A stretch of DNA of 55,278 nucleotides from Actinomycetota bacterium (GCA_018830645.1 JAHJSA010000069.1:1-55278), one strand, 5' to 3'; positions 1 through 8,513 are shown, counted from the first letter of the stretch. The notes: generated by a model not told the origin, from the letters alone. Program-made: numbers and translations.

Positions 1-1
1 G

Positions 2-127
2 GGGCGGCGCCGGTTCCGCCTGCCCAAGGCGGTCGCCCTGGTGGGGCTGCTCCCCGGGAAGGAAGGACTCGAGCGCATCCTGCCCCAGATCGTGGTCCTC
101 GAAGAGGGGGGCTCGGCCTGGCGCTAG
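2..127 (+). CDS. C-terminal end of an unidentified protein (partial)
   Basis: An open frame enters from the left edge and ends at TAG 125-127, giving about 41 residues ending in EEGGSAWR. Codon use is typical of the high-GC host, so this is probably a true gene end rather than noise. I do not recognise the family from so short a piece. It lies about 70 bases before the left end of the IS element, so it may be intact and simply cut by the window edge. Confidence 0.4.
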   Translation, partial: GRRRFRLPKAVALVGLLPGKEGLERILPQIVVLEEGGSAWR

Positions 128-199
128 CGGGAGTTTCCGGGCTAACCGGTTGTTGAGTTGCGAAAGTGCTGGTGTTTCGCGGTTTTTTGGGCGCCTGGC

Positions 200-1960
200 T
201 GTAGTACCCATCGTAGCACCCATCTCAGCGCCGGGGTGCGTAGGTGCTGAGATGGAAGAGGTCGAAGAGGCGTTTCTGGGTGGCGTCGGTGTCGGTGAGG
301 ATGCGCTGCGCGCGGGGTCGGCCTTTGTTGCCGGTGGGGTAGAGCAGGACGGTCTCTTCGATGCCGGCGAGGGCCAAGAGCAGCTCGCGGACGCTAAGGT
401 CCAGTCCGGCATGGTGGGCTTCGCGGCGCATCAGGTGGGCGACGGCGAGGGCCAGCACGCAGGTGAAGACGTGGATCCTGATCTTGCTTTCCGTCCAGTG
501 GAACATAGGCGAGAAGCCGACGACGTGTGGGTCTTTCAGCTGACGGAAGCCGGACTCGACGTCGTTTTGGGAGCGGTAACCCGCAACGACATCGGCGACG
601 GTCCAGTGGTCTTGGTCGGTGACGAGCAGGCGTTTGCCGAAGACCTCATCCTCCAGGTCGCGGCGCGCGGCGGGGTCGATCCTCCAGGTGAGCCGCATCT
701 CGGCGGGCGCCTCGCCGTTCAACTCAGCGCCCAGGACGCGTTTCACCCAGCGCGCCGAGGTGATTCGCGTGACTTCGGCGAGCACGGCCCTGCGGCCCCG
801 GCGGGTCCTGCCGCGGGCCAGGGCCGCGGCCAGCAGAGCCAGTGCCCGGGTGGCCTTGTCGAGGGTCTGGTCAAAGCCGCGGGACTGGGCGGCGTGCAGG
901 GTCACCGAGTGGGTCACGATGACCCGCTGCTCGGTGCCGAACACGGGGGCGCGGGTGTCGTAGGCGGTGAGTCCGGGGAAGCGCTCGGGGTCGACCGGGT
1001 TGAACCTGGCGGCCGGGAGGCCGAGCAGGCCGGGGAAATCACCCGGTGGCAGCGAGCCCACGTAGTGCAGCCCGCCCCGGCGCAGGTGGGCGAAGTTCCG
1101 GGCGCTGTTCTGACCGGCGTCGAAGACCACCGTCGGCGCCTGCCCGGGGCCATCCGCACCGGCCCCGCCGCCGGGGCCGCTGAACAAGCTGCGGTAGCGG
1201 GAGGTGAGTTCATCAAGGACGTCGGCGAACTGGGTGACGTCGGGGCGGTTGCCGGGGTAGGTGTGGCTGGTGATGGGGATGGCGCCGTCGCGCGTCACCA
1301 CCAGGGCGAGCCCCACCAAGCGCAGGTCGTGACGCTTCTGCTTCGCGTGACCGCGCTGCGCGAGGGGAGCGCGGTCGTTGGCGCTGTCGATGAACGTCGC
1401 GAAGTTCGTCATGTCCAACGCCAAACCGGAGAGGTCCAGGCCGAACTCGGTGACCATCGCGGTGCTGATGGCCCGTTCGGCGGCCGCGAGCTTGGCGGTG
1501 TCAAAGGTGTCCAGCGCATCCCAGATGCGGCGATGATCCATCGCGGCCACCGGTAGCCTGGTGAACCGCGGCCCGGCGGTGGTTGCCCACCAGTCGGCGA
1601 ACGCCAACTTGGAGCACGGGGCGACGATGCGGTTCATGGTGGCCAGGGCCACGTAGGTACCCACCGAAGCGGCCGCATCGGATCGCCGTGACCCGCAGAC
1701 CTCATCGATCGCCTCAACCACCTGCATTCGTTTGAGCATCCCCCACACCGCGGCGACGTCACCGAACTTCTTGTGCTGGGTGCGTTCTGGGGCACCCGCG
1801 GGGGCGCCGGAGAGCCGGGCCACAACCTCCTCGGCGCTACCCAAGTACTGCTGGGCGACGATGCGCGGCTTACCGTCCACCCGGGCCGACTCCACCAGGT
1901 AGTAATAGGTCTGGTTCCCGTGCTTCTTTCCCACAATTGATGGCATATATGGGTACTACA
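200..1960. mobile_element. IS1634-family (IS4-like DDE) insertion sequence
   Basis: A single transposase gene on the minus strand is bounded by a perfect 12-base inverted repeat: TGTAGTACCCAT at 200-211 and its complement at 1949-1960. Just inside the left end the sequence GTAGYACCCATC occurs twice in tandem. No clear target duplication is seen flanking the repeats; elements of this group can make long or variable duplications, so this does not argue against an intact element. The transposase frame is unbroken, so the copy may be active. Confidence 0.85.
225..1946 (-). CDS. IS1634-family DDE transposase
   Basis: 573 residues, a normal full length for the family. The N-terminus (VGKKHGNQTYYYLVESARV) is the typical small domain of IS1634/IS1549 transposases. 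The RNase H-fold catalytic core follows: first Asp in LALDMTNF, second Asp in VVFDAGQN, and the Glu in YRSQNDVESGFRQLKDP near the C-terminus. It begins a few bases inside the right inverted repeat, as usual for one-gene IS elements. It would catalyse cut-and-paste transposition of the 1.76-kb element. Nothing looks broken. Confidence 0.92.
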   Translation of the reverse strand: MPSIVGKKHGNQTYYYLVESARVDGKPRIVAQQYLGSAEEVVARLSGAPAGAPERTQHKKFGDVAAVWGMLKRMQVVEAIDEVCGSRRSDAAASVGTYVALATMNRIVAPCSKLAFADWWATTAGPRFTRLPVAAMDHRRIWDALDTFDTAKLAAAERAISTAMVTEFGLDLSGLALDMTNFATFIDSANDRAPLAQRGHAKQKRHDLRLVGLALVVTRDGAIPITSHTYPGNRPDVTQFADVLDELTSRYRSLFSGPGGGAGADGPGQAPTVVFDAGQNSARNFAHLRRGGLHYVGSLPPGDFPGLLGLPAARFNPVDPERFPGLTAYDTRAPVFGTEQRVIVTHSVTLHAAQSRGFDQTLDKATRALALLAAALARGRTRRGRRAVLAEVTRITSARWVKRVLGAELNGEAPAEMRLTWRIDPAARRDLEDEVFGKRLLVTDQDHWTVADVVAGYRSQNDVESGFRQLKDPHVVGFSPMFHWTESKIRIHVFTCVLALAVAHLMRREAHHAGLDLSVRELLLALAGIEETVLLYPTGNKGRPRAQRILTDTDATQKRLFDLFHLSTYAPRR

Positions 1961-2049
1961 CCATCCGGCGCCACGTGTCAAGCGGCGACACGCATATTTC
2001 CCCAGGTAACAGCCCGATTCAGGTAAGCGGCAGGGCCAAAAGGAACGGC

Positions 2050-2325
2050 TCAGGATTCAGACAACCCGGAAACTTCCGCTAGGACGAAGACCTCGTCGTC
2101 CAGCAGCGAGTAGACCACTGCATACGGAAAGCGCGCCATGAGCTTCTTGCGCGCATGCTTCCCGATGCGGGGCGACGATTCGGGCAGCAGGCGAATCTGC
2201 TCACCGGCCCTCTCGAAATCGTCGAGGAATGAGGAGCCGAGGCCCGGTTCTTCGAGGTCGTAGAAAGACGCGGCGTCTTCCAACTCCTGCTGTGCTGCGG
2301 AGTGGAGGCGTATCCGGCGGTTCAC
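2050..2325 (-). CDS. ParE/RelE-family toxin
   Basis: About 91 residues. The frame stays open further upstream, but the GTG at 2325 is chosen because it overlaps the antitoxin stop as GTGA, and the family fold begins right there (RIRLHSAAQQELEDAASFY). The pattern of an early helical hairpin (AAQQELEDAASFYDLEEPGLG), a central basic segment (KKLMARFPYAVVYSL) and a terminal strand (EVFVLAEV) fits ParE toxins, which act on gyrase, or RelE, which cleaves mRNA on the ribosome. Which target applies cannot be read from sequence. It is translationally coupled to the antitoxin gene just before it. Confidence 0.8.
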   Translation of the reverse strand: MNRRIRLHSAAQQELEDAASFYDLEEPGLGSSFLDDFERAGEQIRLLPESSPRIGKHARKKLMARFPYAVVYSLLDDEVFVLAEVSGLSES

Positions 2326-2546
2326 CGACGGGCTGCGCGCGCCTTGGAGAGCGCTTCCTCCATAGGTACCGTCTCGACCGCCCCGGAGACAATCTGCTCG
2401 TGTCGCTGATCTGCCTCGTGGAGCCACAATTGCTCGACTTGAGCATCGGTCAAGTCGTCGAGGCTTTCCAGCAATTCCCTGGCAAGCCTCGCACGCGTCG
2501 AGGGGTCCAGCTGAAGAGCTTCGCGCCTGAGTTCATTCAAGGTCAT
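2322..2546 (-). CDS. Antitoxin of ParE/RelE module (addiction-module component family)
   Basis: 74 residues starting at the ATG giving MTLNELRREALQLDP. Small helical 'putative addiction module component' proteins look like this: a predicted helix LDPSTRARLARELLESLDDL followed by an acidic segment and a C-terminus that would wrap the toxin. The gene overlaps the toxin by four bases (GTGA), toxin second. A longer frame opens upstream but lacks family similarity. Role: neutralise the partner toxin, possibly repress its own promoter. Confidence 0.7.
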   Translation of the reverse strand: MTLNELRREALQLDPSTRARLARELLESLDDLTDAQVEQLWLHEADQRHEQIVSGAVETVPMEEALSKARAARR

Positions 2547-2690
2547 CGCAGCCCACCTCACCGTCGTTCGACTGAAACACATCATACCGCCCCGTGCGGA
2601 CACGTCGACCAAGCCCAGGATGTTGGTTCGAACGTGTTTGAGAAGAACGGCAACGCGAAGCGTTGTCCGCTCGATCTCATGGTTCGCAGA

Positions 2691-2945
2691 TCACCGTCCG
2701 GGTGTCTGCTTGGATTGCCAGGAGGCCTTGCGCTCAAGCCTCTCAGCTACCCAGACCTTGATGACGGACTGGCGGCTGACCCCCAGGTGCTTGGCCTCAC
2801 GGTCGAGGGACTCGACCATCCAGGCGGGAAAGTCAACGTTGACGCGTCGCGGCTCCTGCCCGGGTCTGCGGGCGCTGGACAGGTCGAGGTGCGCCGTGAC
2901 GTCCTCGCCTTCGTCGAACCTCCGGTCGACCTCCTCAGCCTTCAT
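2691..2945 (-). CDS. brnA: BrnA-like antitoxin (ribbon-helix-helix)
   Basis: 84 residues. The C-terminal half (VNVDFPAWMVESLDREAKHLGVSRQSVIKVWVAERLE) is a clear ribbon-helix-helix motif: one basic-hydrophobic strand and two helices. The N-terminal acidic region would bind the toxin. It overlaps the 3' end of the BrnT gene by 11 bases. Toxin-first order is characteristic of BrnTA modules. Expected to repress through the palindrome upstream of brnT. Confidence 0.78.
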   Translation of the reverse strand: MKAEEVDRRFDEGEDVTAHLDLSSARRPGQEPRRVNVDFPAWMVESLDREAKHLGVSRQSVIKVWVAERLERKASWQSKQTPGR

Positions 2946-3201
2946 AGACTGCCACCTCCTCAGGTCGAGATCTCCGCACAGAGATGATCCGAACCCGCTG
3001 TTCCCGATGCGTGATAACGGCGGACCAGTGCTTGTCGTCTATGAGACCCACAACCATCAAGCGCGGCTCGGTCTCGACGCGGGCCGGGATCTCGACGCGC
3101 AACTCGTCGAGCCACAAGACCTGGGAGGCGACGAAGTCGATGCTGTGCTTGGCCTCGTTCGCCCGACTCCTGGCCTCATCGAACTCGAACTCCACGAGCA
3201 C
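2935..3201 (-). CDS. brnT: BrnT-family ribonuclease toxin
   Basis: 88 residues from a GTG start, with AGAGAGG a few bases upstream. Family marks are FEFDEARSRANEAKHSIDF at the N-terminus, then paired strands, RIISVRRSRPEEVAVYE near the end, matching the BrnT consensus (W/F-D..K...N..KHG.. and RIISARRA...E...Y). BrnT is a RelE-fold ribonuclease that halts translation. It is followed by its RHH antitoxin with an 11-base overlap. Confidence 0.83.
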   Translation of the reverse strand: MLVEFEFDEARSRANEAKHSIDFVASQVLWLDELRVEIPARVETEPRLMVVGLIDDKHWSAVITHREQRVRIISVRRSRPEEVAVYEG

Positions 3202-3217
3202 CTCTCTCAGCGCGACT

Positions 3218-3234
3218 GGTATAAAGCGTATACC
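3218..3234. promoter_or_regulatory. Palindromic operator of brnTA
   Basis: Perfect inverted repeat GGTATA-aagcg-TATACC, 17 bases before the brnT start and overlapping a TATA-rich minus-strand -10-like stretch. Its position and symmetry fit a binding site for the RHH antitoxin dimer (autoregulation). This is inferred from symmetry only. Confidence 0.5.
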
Positions 3235-3280
3235 GCGAAAGGGTCAGAAAGCAACCCAAACGACGGGTCTTGGTGTACTG

Positions 3281-3338
3281 CAACGTCTGCGGCATCAGCG
3301 GCAGCGCGCAGCGCTGTCCGACTGGATGCCGTTGTTGG
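3281..3338. other. Imperfect long dyad between two TA modules (attC-like candidate)
   Basis: CAACGTCTGCGGCATC at 3281-3296 is nearly complementary to GATGCCGTTGTTG at 3325-3337, with unpaired extra bases in one arm and an internal GC-rich stretch between. Folded single-strand sites with extrahelical bases are the hallmark of integron attC sites, and an integron-type integrase lies 0.9 kb away. However, the consensus simple sites (RYYYAAC and GTTRRRY) are each mismatched, so this is only a candidate. Confidence 0.25.
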
Positions 3339-3352
3339 GAATGCCTCCCCGA

Positions 3353-3769
3353 TCATCGCGCTTCGTTGATGACCAACTGCACACCCCCGAGGGCAAGATG
3401 AAAGTCCGTGGACCAACAACTCGCCACGCCGCGTTCCTGCATAAGGTAAAGGCCCACCGCGTCCGTCATCGTCAGGTTCTGATCCGAGTAACGGCGCAAC
3501 AGAACTCCTGCACCCGTCTGTTCAGCAGGCCCGACCGAGGCTATCTTGAGCGGTGCCATGTCCTCGATCATCGCGAGAAACTGGAGTGCACGAGTTCGAT
3601 CGTAGCGCCGAAGGAACCACGCGTGTCCCTCCGCAACCACGAGCGTCGTGGTCACCAGCGGCGGGGGCTCCGAGAAGAGACGGCGGAACAGTGGATGGTA
3701 CGAGTCGGACCTATCCACGAACGCGATCAACGCAGAGGTGTCGACGTACGAGTCAGTCTTTGTGGCCAT
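3353..3769 (-). CDS. VapC-like PIN-domain ribonuclease toxin
   Basis: 138 residues. PIN-domain acidic residues are visible: Asp in YVDTSALIAFVD near the start, Glu in VVAEGHAWF, Asp in LTMTDAVGLYLM and Asp in WSTDFHLAL. These bind the metal that cleaves RNA, tRNA in characterised VapCs. The start overlaps the end of the upstream RHH antitoxin gene by 17 bases, antitoxin first, the standard vapBC order. Confidence 0.85.
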   Translation of the reverse strand: MATKTDSYVDTSALIAFVDRSDSYHPLFRRLFSEPPPLVTTTLVVAEGHAWFLRRYDRTRALQFLAMIEDMAPLKIASVGPAEQTGAGVLLRRYSDQNLTMTDAVGLYLMQERGVASCWSTDFHLALGGVQLVINEAR

Positions 3770-3977
3770 ACACCACGTCGTCGATGTTCCGGCTGGACTC
3801 GGGATCGCCTGTCTCGACCATCCCTGCGAAGTGCATCCAGGGACTCGTCTCGTCGACCGGCAGAGCGCTGCGAAGAGCGCGACGGAAGAACTCCGCTAGC
3901 GAGATGCCGAGGCGTGCGGCCTCGCGTTTCGCAGCCGAGTACTCGTCTTGTGGAAGGCTGATCTGTGTGCGAATCAT
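3753..3977 (-). CDS. RHH (CopG-type) antitoxin of the vapBC pair
   Basis: 74 residues. MIRTQISLPQDEYSAAKREAARLGISLAEFFRRALR is a canonical ribbon-helix-helix N-terminus; the remaining 35 residues are acidic with aromatic residues (SPWMHFAGMVE) as expected for the toxin-binding tail. It precedes and overlaps the PIN toxin. A long palindrome overlaps its start codon. Confidence 0.82.
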   Translation of the reverse strand: MIRTQISLPQDEYSAAKREAARLGISLAEFFRRALRSALPVDETSPWMHFAGMVETGDPESSRNIDDVVYGHKD

Positions 3978-4005
3978 GATAACAGTCTATACCCTCGTGT
4001 TATCA
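3977..4005. promoter_or_regulatory. Operator palindrome of the vapBC pair
   Basis: Perfect 8-base arms TGATAACA and TGTTATCA separated by 13 bases, beginning at the ATG of the antitoxin gene and spanning its upstream AT-rich region. Symmetry and placement fit RHH antitoxin binding. The remaining gap to 4232 shows only a weak GTGGGG/CCCCAC dyad and no gene. Confidence 0.5.
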
Positions 4006-4232
4006 GAAACAACCGCCACAGACACACAGGAGAGCAACCGCCCGAGAACCCCGGAGGTCATCCCAACAATACTTCTACAGTCCGCCGAACTCCGCCCTTG
4101 CCAGCCATCAGTCTGCATATGCAGCCCTGTGGGGACGATCTGACGGACCCCACAAAGGCGCTTGTTTCACGGGGAATTGTCTTGCCAGCACGAATGCGCG
4201 CCTACATAGGCAGACTGTATAAGTCGTGGCAC

Positions 4233-5096
4233 TCAGTCGTCAAGCGGACTACGAACGCCCAGGCCACCGCGGTTCAGAACGTGCGTGTAGACCATCGTTG
4301 TACGCACGTCCTTGTGGCCCAACAGTTCTTGGATGGTTCGGATGTCGTATCCGGACTCCAGAAGGTGAGTGGCGAACGAGTGGCGGAAGGTGTGACAGCC
4401 TCCGTGTTTGGCGATGCCGGCCTCGCGGACGGCCTGTCGAACGGCGCGCTGCACCAGCGTCTCGTGGACGTGGTGTCGGCCCTCTCCCCCGGTCTTCCGG
4501 TCCTTCCAACGACGCTCCTGGGGAAAGACCCACTGCCACCCCCACTCCGCCGCTGCGTTCGGGTACTTGCGTTCGAGGGCATCAGGCAGCAGCACTCGGC
4601 CCCAACCCGCGGCGAGATCGCCGCCATGGGTTCGTTCGACTTCTCGCAGATGGTCGCCCAATGGGCCTACAAGAGCGGAGGGGAGCACCGTCACCCTGTC
4701 CCTTCCTCCCTTGCCCTCGCGGACCGTGACCTCCCCCCGCGAGAACTCGAGGTCCTTCACGCGGAGGTTCAGGCACTCCATCAAGCGTAGCCCCGAACCG
4801 TACAGGAGGGAGACGATCAGCCACTTGTCTCCATTCAGGCGGTCGAGGACGGCCCTCGCCTCCTCCCGGGTGAACACGACGGGTAGCCGCCTGCTGTGCC
4901 GGGCGCGGATCACGTCGCCGAGTTCACCGACCTCCCGGTCGAGGACGTGGCGGTACAAGAACAGAAGTGCGGACAGCGCCTGGTTCTGTGTGGAGGCGCT
5001 CACCTTGTCGGCGACGGGTGTCACGCGGCCGTCCTGACGGCTATCGGACTTCAGGCTGAGAATGACCGCTACATCGTCTTCAAGACCGCCGAACAC
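4233..5096 (-). CDS. intI: Integron-type tyrosine integrase (IntI family), N-terminally shortened
   Basis: 287 residues versus roughly 320-340 usual. The C-terminal catalytic domain is complete: Arg in [39 protein letters not shown] with the nucleophile Tyr. The segment [21 protein letters not shown] is the additional patch that separates integron integrases from other Xer-like recombinases. The core-binding domain is recognisable only from [22 protein letters not shown]; the first 50-60 residues are missing or replaced by unrelated sequence next to the end of the Mo-hydroxylase operon. It may be inactive. Three TA modules lie beyond its 3' end on the same strand, the layout of 'inverted' integrons, but I could not confirm attI or attC sites. 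Confidence 0.8.
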   Translation of the reverse strand: MFGGLEDDVAVILSLKSDSRQDGRVTPVADKVSASTQNQALSALLFLYRHVLDREVGELGDVIRARHSRRLPVVFTREEARAVLDRLNGDKWLIVSLLYGSGLRLMECLNLRVKDLEFSRGEVTVREGKGGRDRVTVLPSALVGPLGDHLREVERTHGGDLAAGWGRVLLPDALERKYPNAAAEWGWQWVFPQERRWKDRKTGGEGRHHVHETLVQRAVRQAVREAGIAKHGGCHTFRHSFATHLLESGYDIRTIQELLGHKDVRTTMVYTHVLNRGGLGVRSPLDD

Positions 5097-5120
5097 GCTC
5101 GGGCGGCGCTATCCGGCGGC

Positions 5121-6104
5121 CTACCCCTCCACCGCCGCCAAGATGGCTCGCCCCACCAACGACCGGATCAGCGGCACCTTGTACGCGTTCCCGCGCAGGG
5201 GTTTGGCCCCCGCCACTGCTTCCTCGGCAGCTTCGGCGGCCGCTTGGTCGTCGACGGGGGCACCAATGAGGCGGGCCTCGGCCTCCAGCGCCCGGTACGG
5301 CCGCGGGCCCACCGCACCCAGAACAAGGCGGGCGTCCGTGCAGGCGCCTTCCTGGAGCGTGATGCTCGCCGCCACACTGACCACGGCGAAGTCGATGGGC
5401 TCCCGGACGGTGAACTTGAGGAACACCGACTGGGATCCGTCGTCGGGCGGCGGCACGCGCACCGCGGTCAGGATCTCACCCGGCTCGAGGACGGTCCCCA
5501 GTGGAGTGTAGAGGTCCTGGACGGGCAGCTCGCGTCGACCACCGGGGCCCTCGATCACCGCCGCCGCGTCAAGGGCCGCCAGCGCGACCGCCGTGTCCGA
5601 CGGGCACACCGCGAAGCAGCCACGCCCTTCGAAGATCGCGTGATAGCGCGTGTCGCCCTTCACCGCCGGGCAGCGCGGGCCACCTTTCCGCAGACAATCG
5701 ATGGAGCCCCCGAGCCCCGCCGGATACCGGAAGTACCAGCAGCGCACCTCCTGGCAGAGGTTGCCGCCCAGGGTCGCCATGTTGCGGATCTGCGGGGACG
5801 CCACGGCCTGCGCCGCCTGCGCGAAGATGGGCCAGCGTGTGCGGACCGACTCGGAGCGCGCGATGTCGGCGAGACGCGCCAGCGCGCCGACGCGGAGTTC
5901 GGCGTCTTCGGCCTCGATTGCGTCAAGCCCAGGGATGCTCTTCAGATCGACTACCACGTCGGGCGGCTCGGGATAGATGCCGTCCTTCAGGGCGCCGAGC
6001 AGGTCGGTGCCGCCGGCGTTCGCCCGTGCGCGCGCGCCGGGCTCGACCAGGAGCGCGCAGGCCTCCTCGACAGTGCGCGCGCGCACGTGGCGGAAGGGCC
6101 TCAT
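5121..6104 (-). CDS. FAD-binding (medium) subunit of a xanthine-dehydrogenase-family Mo hydroxylase
   Basis: 327 residues starting at MRPFRHVRARTVEEA, whose ATG overlaps the large-subunit stop (ATGA). FAD-binding marks of the CoxM/HcrB type are visible: ANAGGTDLLG near the N-terminus, VASPQIRNMATLGGNL in the middle, and a Cys-containing insert (EVRCWYFRYPAG...DCLRKGGPRC) resembling the 4Fe-4S-binding insert of 4-hydroxybenzoyl-CoA reductase beta subunits. The C-terminal CO_deh_flav_C-like domain contains VSVAASI and VLGAVGPRPYRA. It passes electrons between FAD and the 2Fe-2S subunit. It is the last gene of the small-large-medium operon, ending 24 bases before the shortened integrase. Confidence 0.88.
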   Translation of the reverse strand: MRPFRHVRARTVEEACALLVEPGARARANAGGTDLLGALKDGIYPEPPDVVVDLKSIPGLDAIEAEDAELRVGALARLADIARSESVRTRWPIFAQAAQAVASPQIRNMATLGGNLCQEVRCWYFRYPAGLGGSIDCLRKGGPRCPAVKGDTRYHAIFEGRGCFAVCPSDTAVALAALDAAAVIEGPGGRRELPVQDLYTPLGTVLEPGEILTAVRVPPPDDGSQSVFLKFTVREPIDFAVVSVAASITLQEGACTDARLVLGAVGPRPYRALEAEARLIGAPVDDQAAAEAAEEAVAGAKPLRGNAYKVPLIRSLVGRAILAAVEG

Positions 6105-8509
6105 CGGTCGGCATCCGCGGCGCGGTCGTCGTGACCGTCGCCGCAGCTCCCGGCGCCGTCGGTCGCGGCGCCGTCGGTCGCGGCGCCGTCGGTCGCGGCG
6201 CCACTGACAGGCGCGGCGTGACCGCCGCCTTGGCGGCCCCGCGCCGGCACACTCCCCAGCGCCCTCAACACGCGGTCCGGCGTCACCGGATACTCGTCCA
6301 TCCACATCCCGAGTGCGTTCGACACCGCCATCAGCACGGCGCTCGGGCCCGGCGCCGTGGCCACCTCGCCCACGCCGATGGCGTGGAAGCGGTGACTGTC
6401 CACCGGAGTCTCGAGCACCACGTTCTTCATCTCGGGCAGTTGCGCGAAGGTGCGCCACTTGTAGTCGATCATGTTGGCGTTCAGGACACGGCCGGAGGCA
6501 TGGTCGTACACCGTCTCCTCGAAGAGGGCGCTGTCGATGCCGGCGGAGCCCAGACTGCCGTTCAGCTGGTTCTCGAGGCCGGGGGGGTCGATGATGGTAC
6601 CGGCGTCGGTGGCGTTCACCACGCGGCGGAGGTCGACCTTGCCCGTGTCCGTGTCCACCGCCACTTCGACGAAGGTCATCATGCAGTTGGCCAGGGTGAA
6701 GTCGGGGTCGAAGCGGCCCTCGCCCATCACCGAGCCTTCTCGCCCGATGACCGCGTTCCAGCGTATGGCATTCTCGGGCGAGTCGGCGGGGAAGACCAGG
6801 CCGTCGCGAGTGTCGAGGTCGGACGGGTCGCGGCCCAGGATCGGGGCCGCGCGCTCCAGGAGCTTCCGCCGCGCGTCCTCGGCGGCGGCGATGGAAGCGC
6901 CGCCCATGGCCCAGGTGCCCCGAGACCCGACGGGGCCGAACTCGAAGGGGGTGATGGCTGAGTCGGCGGGGGTGATCGTGACCTTGTCGAGCGGTAGCTG
7001 GAGCACCTCAGCAACCATCTTGATCAGGTTGCTCGGCTGACCGGTGCCGTGCTCCGACGCAGCGGAGTAGATGACGGCGGCCCCATGAGGGTCGAGCCGC
7101 ACCCAGGCCTCCGACACCGACTCGCCGATGTCCACGTTGCCGTGCACGCCCACACCCACACCGGTGCGCACCGTGCCATCCACCGCGCTCGGCTGTAGCC
7201 AGCCGCGCCAGCGCTCCTTCCAGCCGAAGGCGGCCGCGCCCGCATCCATGGCGGCCGTGTAGTCGATGCCCCGATACGTGTACCACTGCCCGTCGCGCCA
7301 GTAGTAGCCGTCGCCGGGCTTAACATAATTCTTCTTGAAGAAATCGAAGGGGTCGATGTCGAGCTCCGCCATCGCCCGACTCACGACCGGGAGGATCGAG
7401 CATTTCAGCTCCTGTCCCCCGAACCCACGCACGATGCCCGAGGCGGTGCGGTTGGTGCAGACGATAGTGGAGCGCAGGTCCCAGTTCGGGGAACGGACGA
7501 CCAGCTGGGCCTCGCCGCAGCCCACGGCCACCTGAGCCTGGGTGGTCATGGAGTAGTAGCCGGTGTCGACGAGCCAGTCGCCGGCGACCGCAGTGACCGT
7601 GCCGTCGCGCTTCATGCCCACCTTGGCCGTGATGCGCGAGCCGATGCGGAGCACGAAGGCGGCCATGTGCTCCTCCTTCGTCATGACGAGCCGCACCGGC
7701 CGGCCTGTCGCCCGGCTGAGCGCGGTGGCCTGCAGCACCAGCTGCACCGACATGAGCTTCGAGCCGAAGCTGCCCCCACAGGGCCCGCCGATGGTGCGCA
7801 CGTCCACCTGGCGGCCGAAGGCGAAGAAGAGCACCACCTTGTCCTGGTAGGCGGCTTGGCTCGAGACCCAGAGGGTCGCCTTGTTGGGCTCCTCCCAGTG
7901 GGCGATCACGCCCGGAGGCTCGGCCGGGAGGGGATTGGGGATGTTCTCGTAGCCGCAGACGCCCTCAGCAACGGCGTCGGCTTCAGAGAAGCCGCGCTCC
8001 ACGTCGCCCATCTGGACGTTGACGAGACACTCGGGCCCGAACCAGGGGGTGCCCGGCGAGACTACGTTGCCCGGCGCCTCGGGAAAGATCTCGGGCGCGC
8101 CGGGGGCAAGCGCTTCGTCCATGGTGAGCACCGCGGGCAGCGGCTCGTACTCCACCTCGATCAGTTCGAGGGCCCGCTCGGCTACCGCCTCGGTGGTGGC
8201 GGCCACCAGAGCCACGCTGTCGCCGGCGAAGCGCACGGTGCTGTCCAGAACACGGACCGTGCGAGGCGTGCCCACGCGCCAGTCGGGCACGTCGGCATGA
8301 GTGAGCACCGCCTCCACGCCGGGAAGGGCGCGGGCGGCGGAGACATCGATACTCACGATATGCGCGTGGGCGTGGGGGCTGCGGAGCACCCGCCCGTACA
8401 GCATGCGCGGCACTTCGAGGTCGCTCAGATAGCGGGTGCGCCCGGTGACGATGTCGCGGGCGTCGGCCCGCTCTGTGGCCTTGCCGATGTGCCGGTAGTT
8501 GGTGGCCAC
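6101..8509 (-). CDS. Molybdopterin-binding large subunit of a xanthine-dehydrogenase-family hydroxylase
   Basis: 802 residues from the GTG at 8509 (VATNYRHIGKATERADARD), four bases after the small-subunit stop; the frame further upstream lies inside that gene. The N-terminal a/b-hammerhead domain (GRTRYLSDLEVPRMLYGRVLRSPHAHA) precedes the Mo-cofactor domains with TIGGPCGGSFGSK, GIVRGFGGQE and GVGEVATAPGPSAVL near the end. The active-site loop GIVRGFGG is neither the AYXCSFR of form-I CO dehydrogenase nor clearly HcrA, so the substrate is unknown: it may hydroxylate or dehydroxylate an aromatic or N-heterocycle. The last 30 residues are a low-complexity GAATD repeat encoded by a 15-base tandem repeat, unusual for the family. 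Confidence 0.87.
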   Translation of the reverse strand: MATNYRHIGKATERADARDIVTGRTRYLSDLEVPRMLYGRVLRSPHAHAHIVSIDVSAARALPGVEAVLTHADVPDWRVGTPRTVRVLDSTVRFAGDSVALVAATTEAVAERALELIEVEYEPLPAVLTMDEALAPGAPEIFPEAPGNVVSPGTPWFGPECLVNVQMGDVERGFSEADAVAEGVCGYENIPNPLPAEPPGVIAHWEEPNKATLWVSSQAAYQDKVVLFFAFGRQVDVRTIGGPCGGSFGSKLMSVQLVLQATALSRATGRPVRLVMTKEEHMAAFVLRIGSRITAKVGMKRDGTVTAVAGDWLVDTGYYSMTTQAQVAVGCGEAQLVVRSPNWDLRSTIVCTNRTASGIVRGFGGQELKCSILPVVSRAMAELDIDPFDFFKKNYVKPGDGYYWRDGQWYTYRGIDYTAAMDAGAAAFGWKERWRGWLQPSAVDGTVRTGVGVGVHGNVDIGESVSEAWVRLDPHGAAVIYSAASEHGTGQPSNLIKMVAEVLQLPLDKVTITPADSAITPFEFGPVGSRGTWAMGGASIAAAEDARRKLLERAAPILGRDPSDLDTRDGLVFPADSPENAIRWNAVIGREGSVMGEGRFDPDFTLANCMMTFVEVAVDTDTGKVDLRRVVNATDAGTIIDPPGLENQLNGSLGSAGIDSALFEETVYDHASGRVLNANMIDYKWRTFAQLPEMKNVVLETPVDSHRFHAIGVGEVATAPGPSAVLMAVSNALGMWMDEYPVTPDRVLRALGSVPARGRQGGGHAAPVSGAATDGAATDGAATDGAGSCGDGHDDRAADADR
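6152..6202. repeat. 15-base tandem repeat in the Mo-hydroxylase large-subunit tail
   Basis: The unit GGCGCCGTCGGTCGC occurs three times in tandem plus a partial copy, encoding the repeated GAATD peptide at the C-terminus of the large subunit. Being a multiple of three, it can vary in copy number without breaking frame. Confidence 0.8.
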
Positions 8510-8513
8510 GGGC

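Noticed and set aside
150-1556. 468-residue plus-strand frame opposite the transposase
   Set aside because: Antisense shadow in GC-rich DNA; the minus strand encodes a complete DDE transposase.
4006-4232. attI-like or attC-like site between the vapBC pair and the integrase
   Set aside because: Only a weak GTGGGG/CCCCAC dyad; no consensus simple sites could be found.
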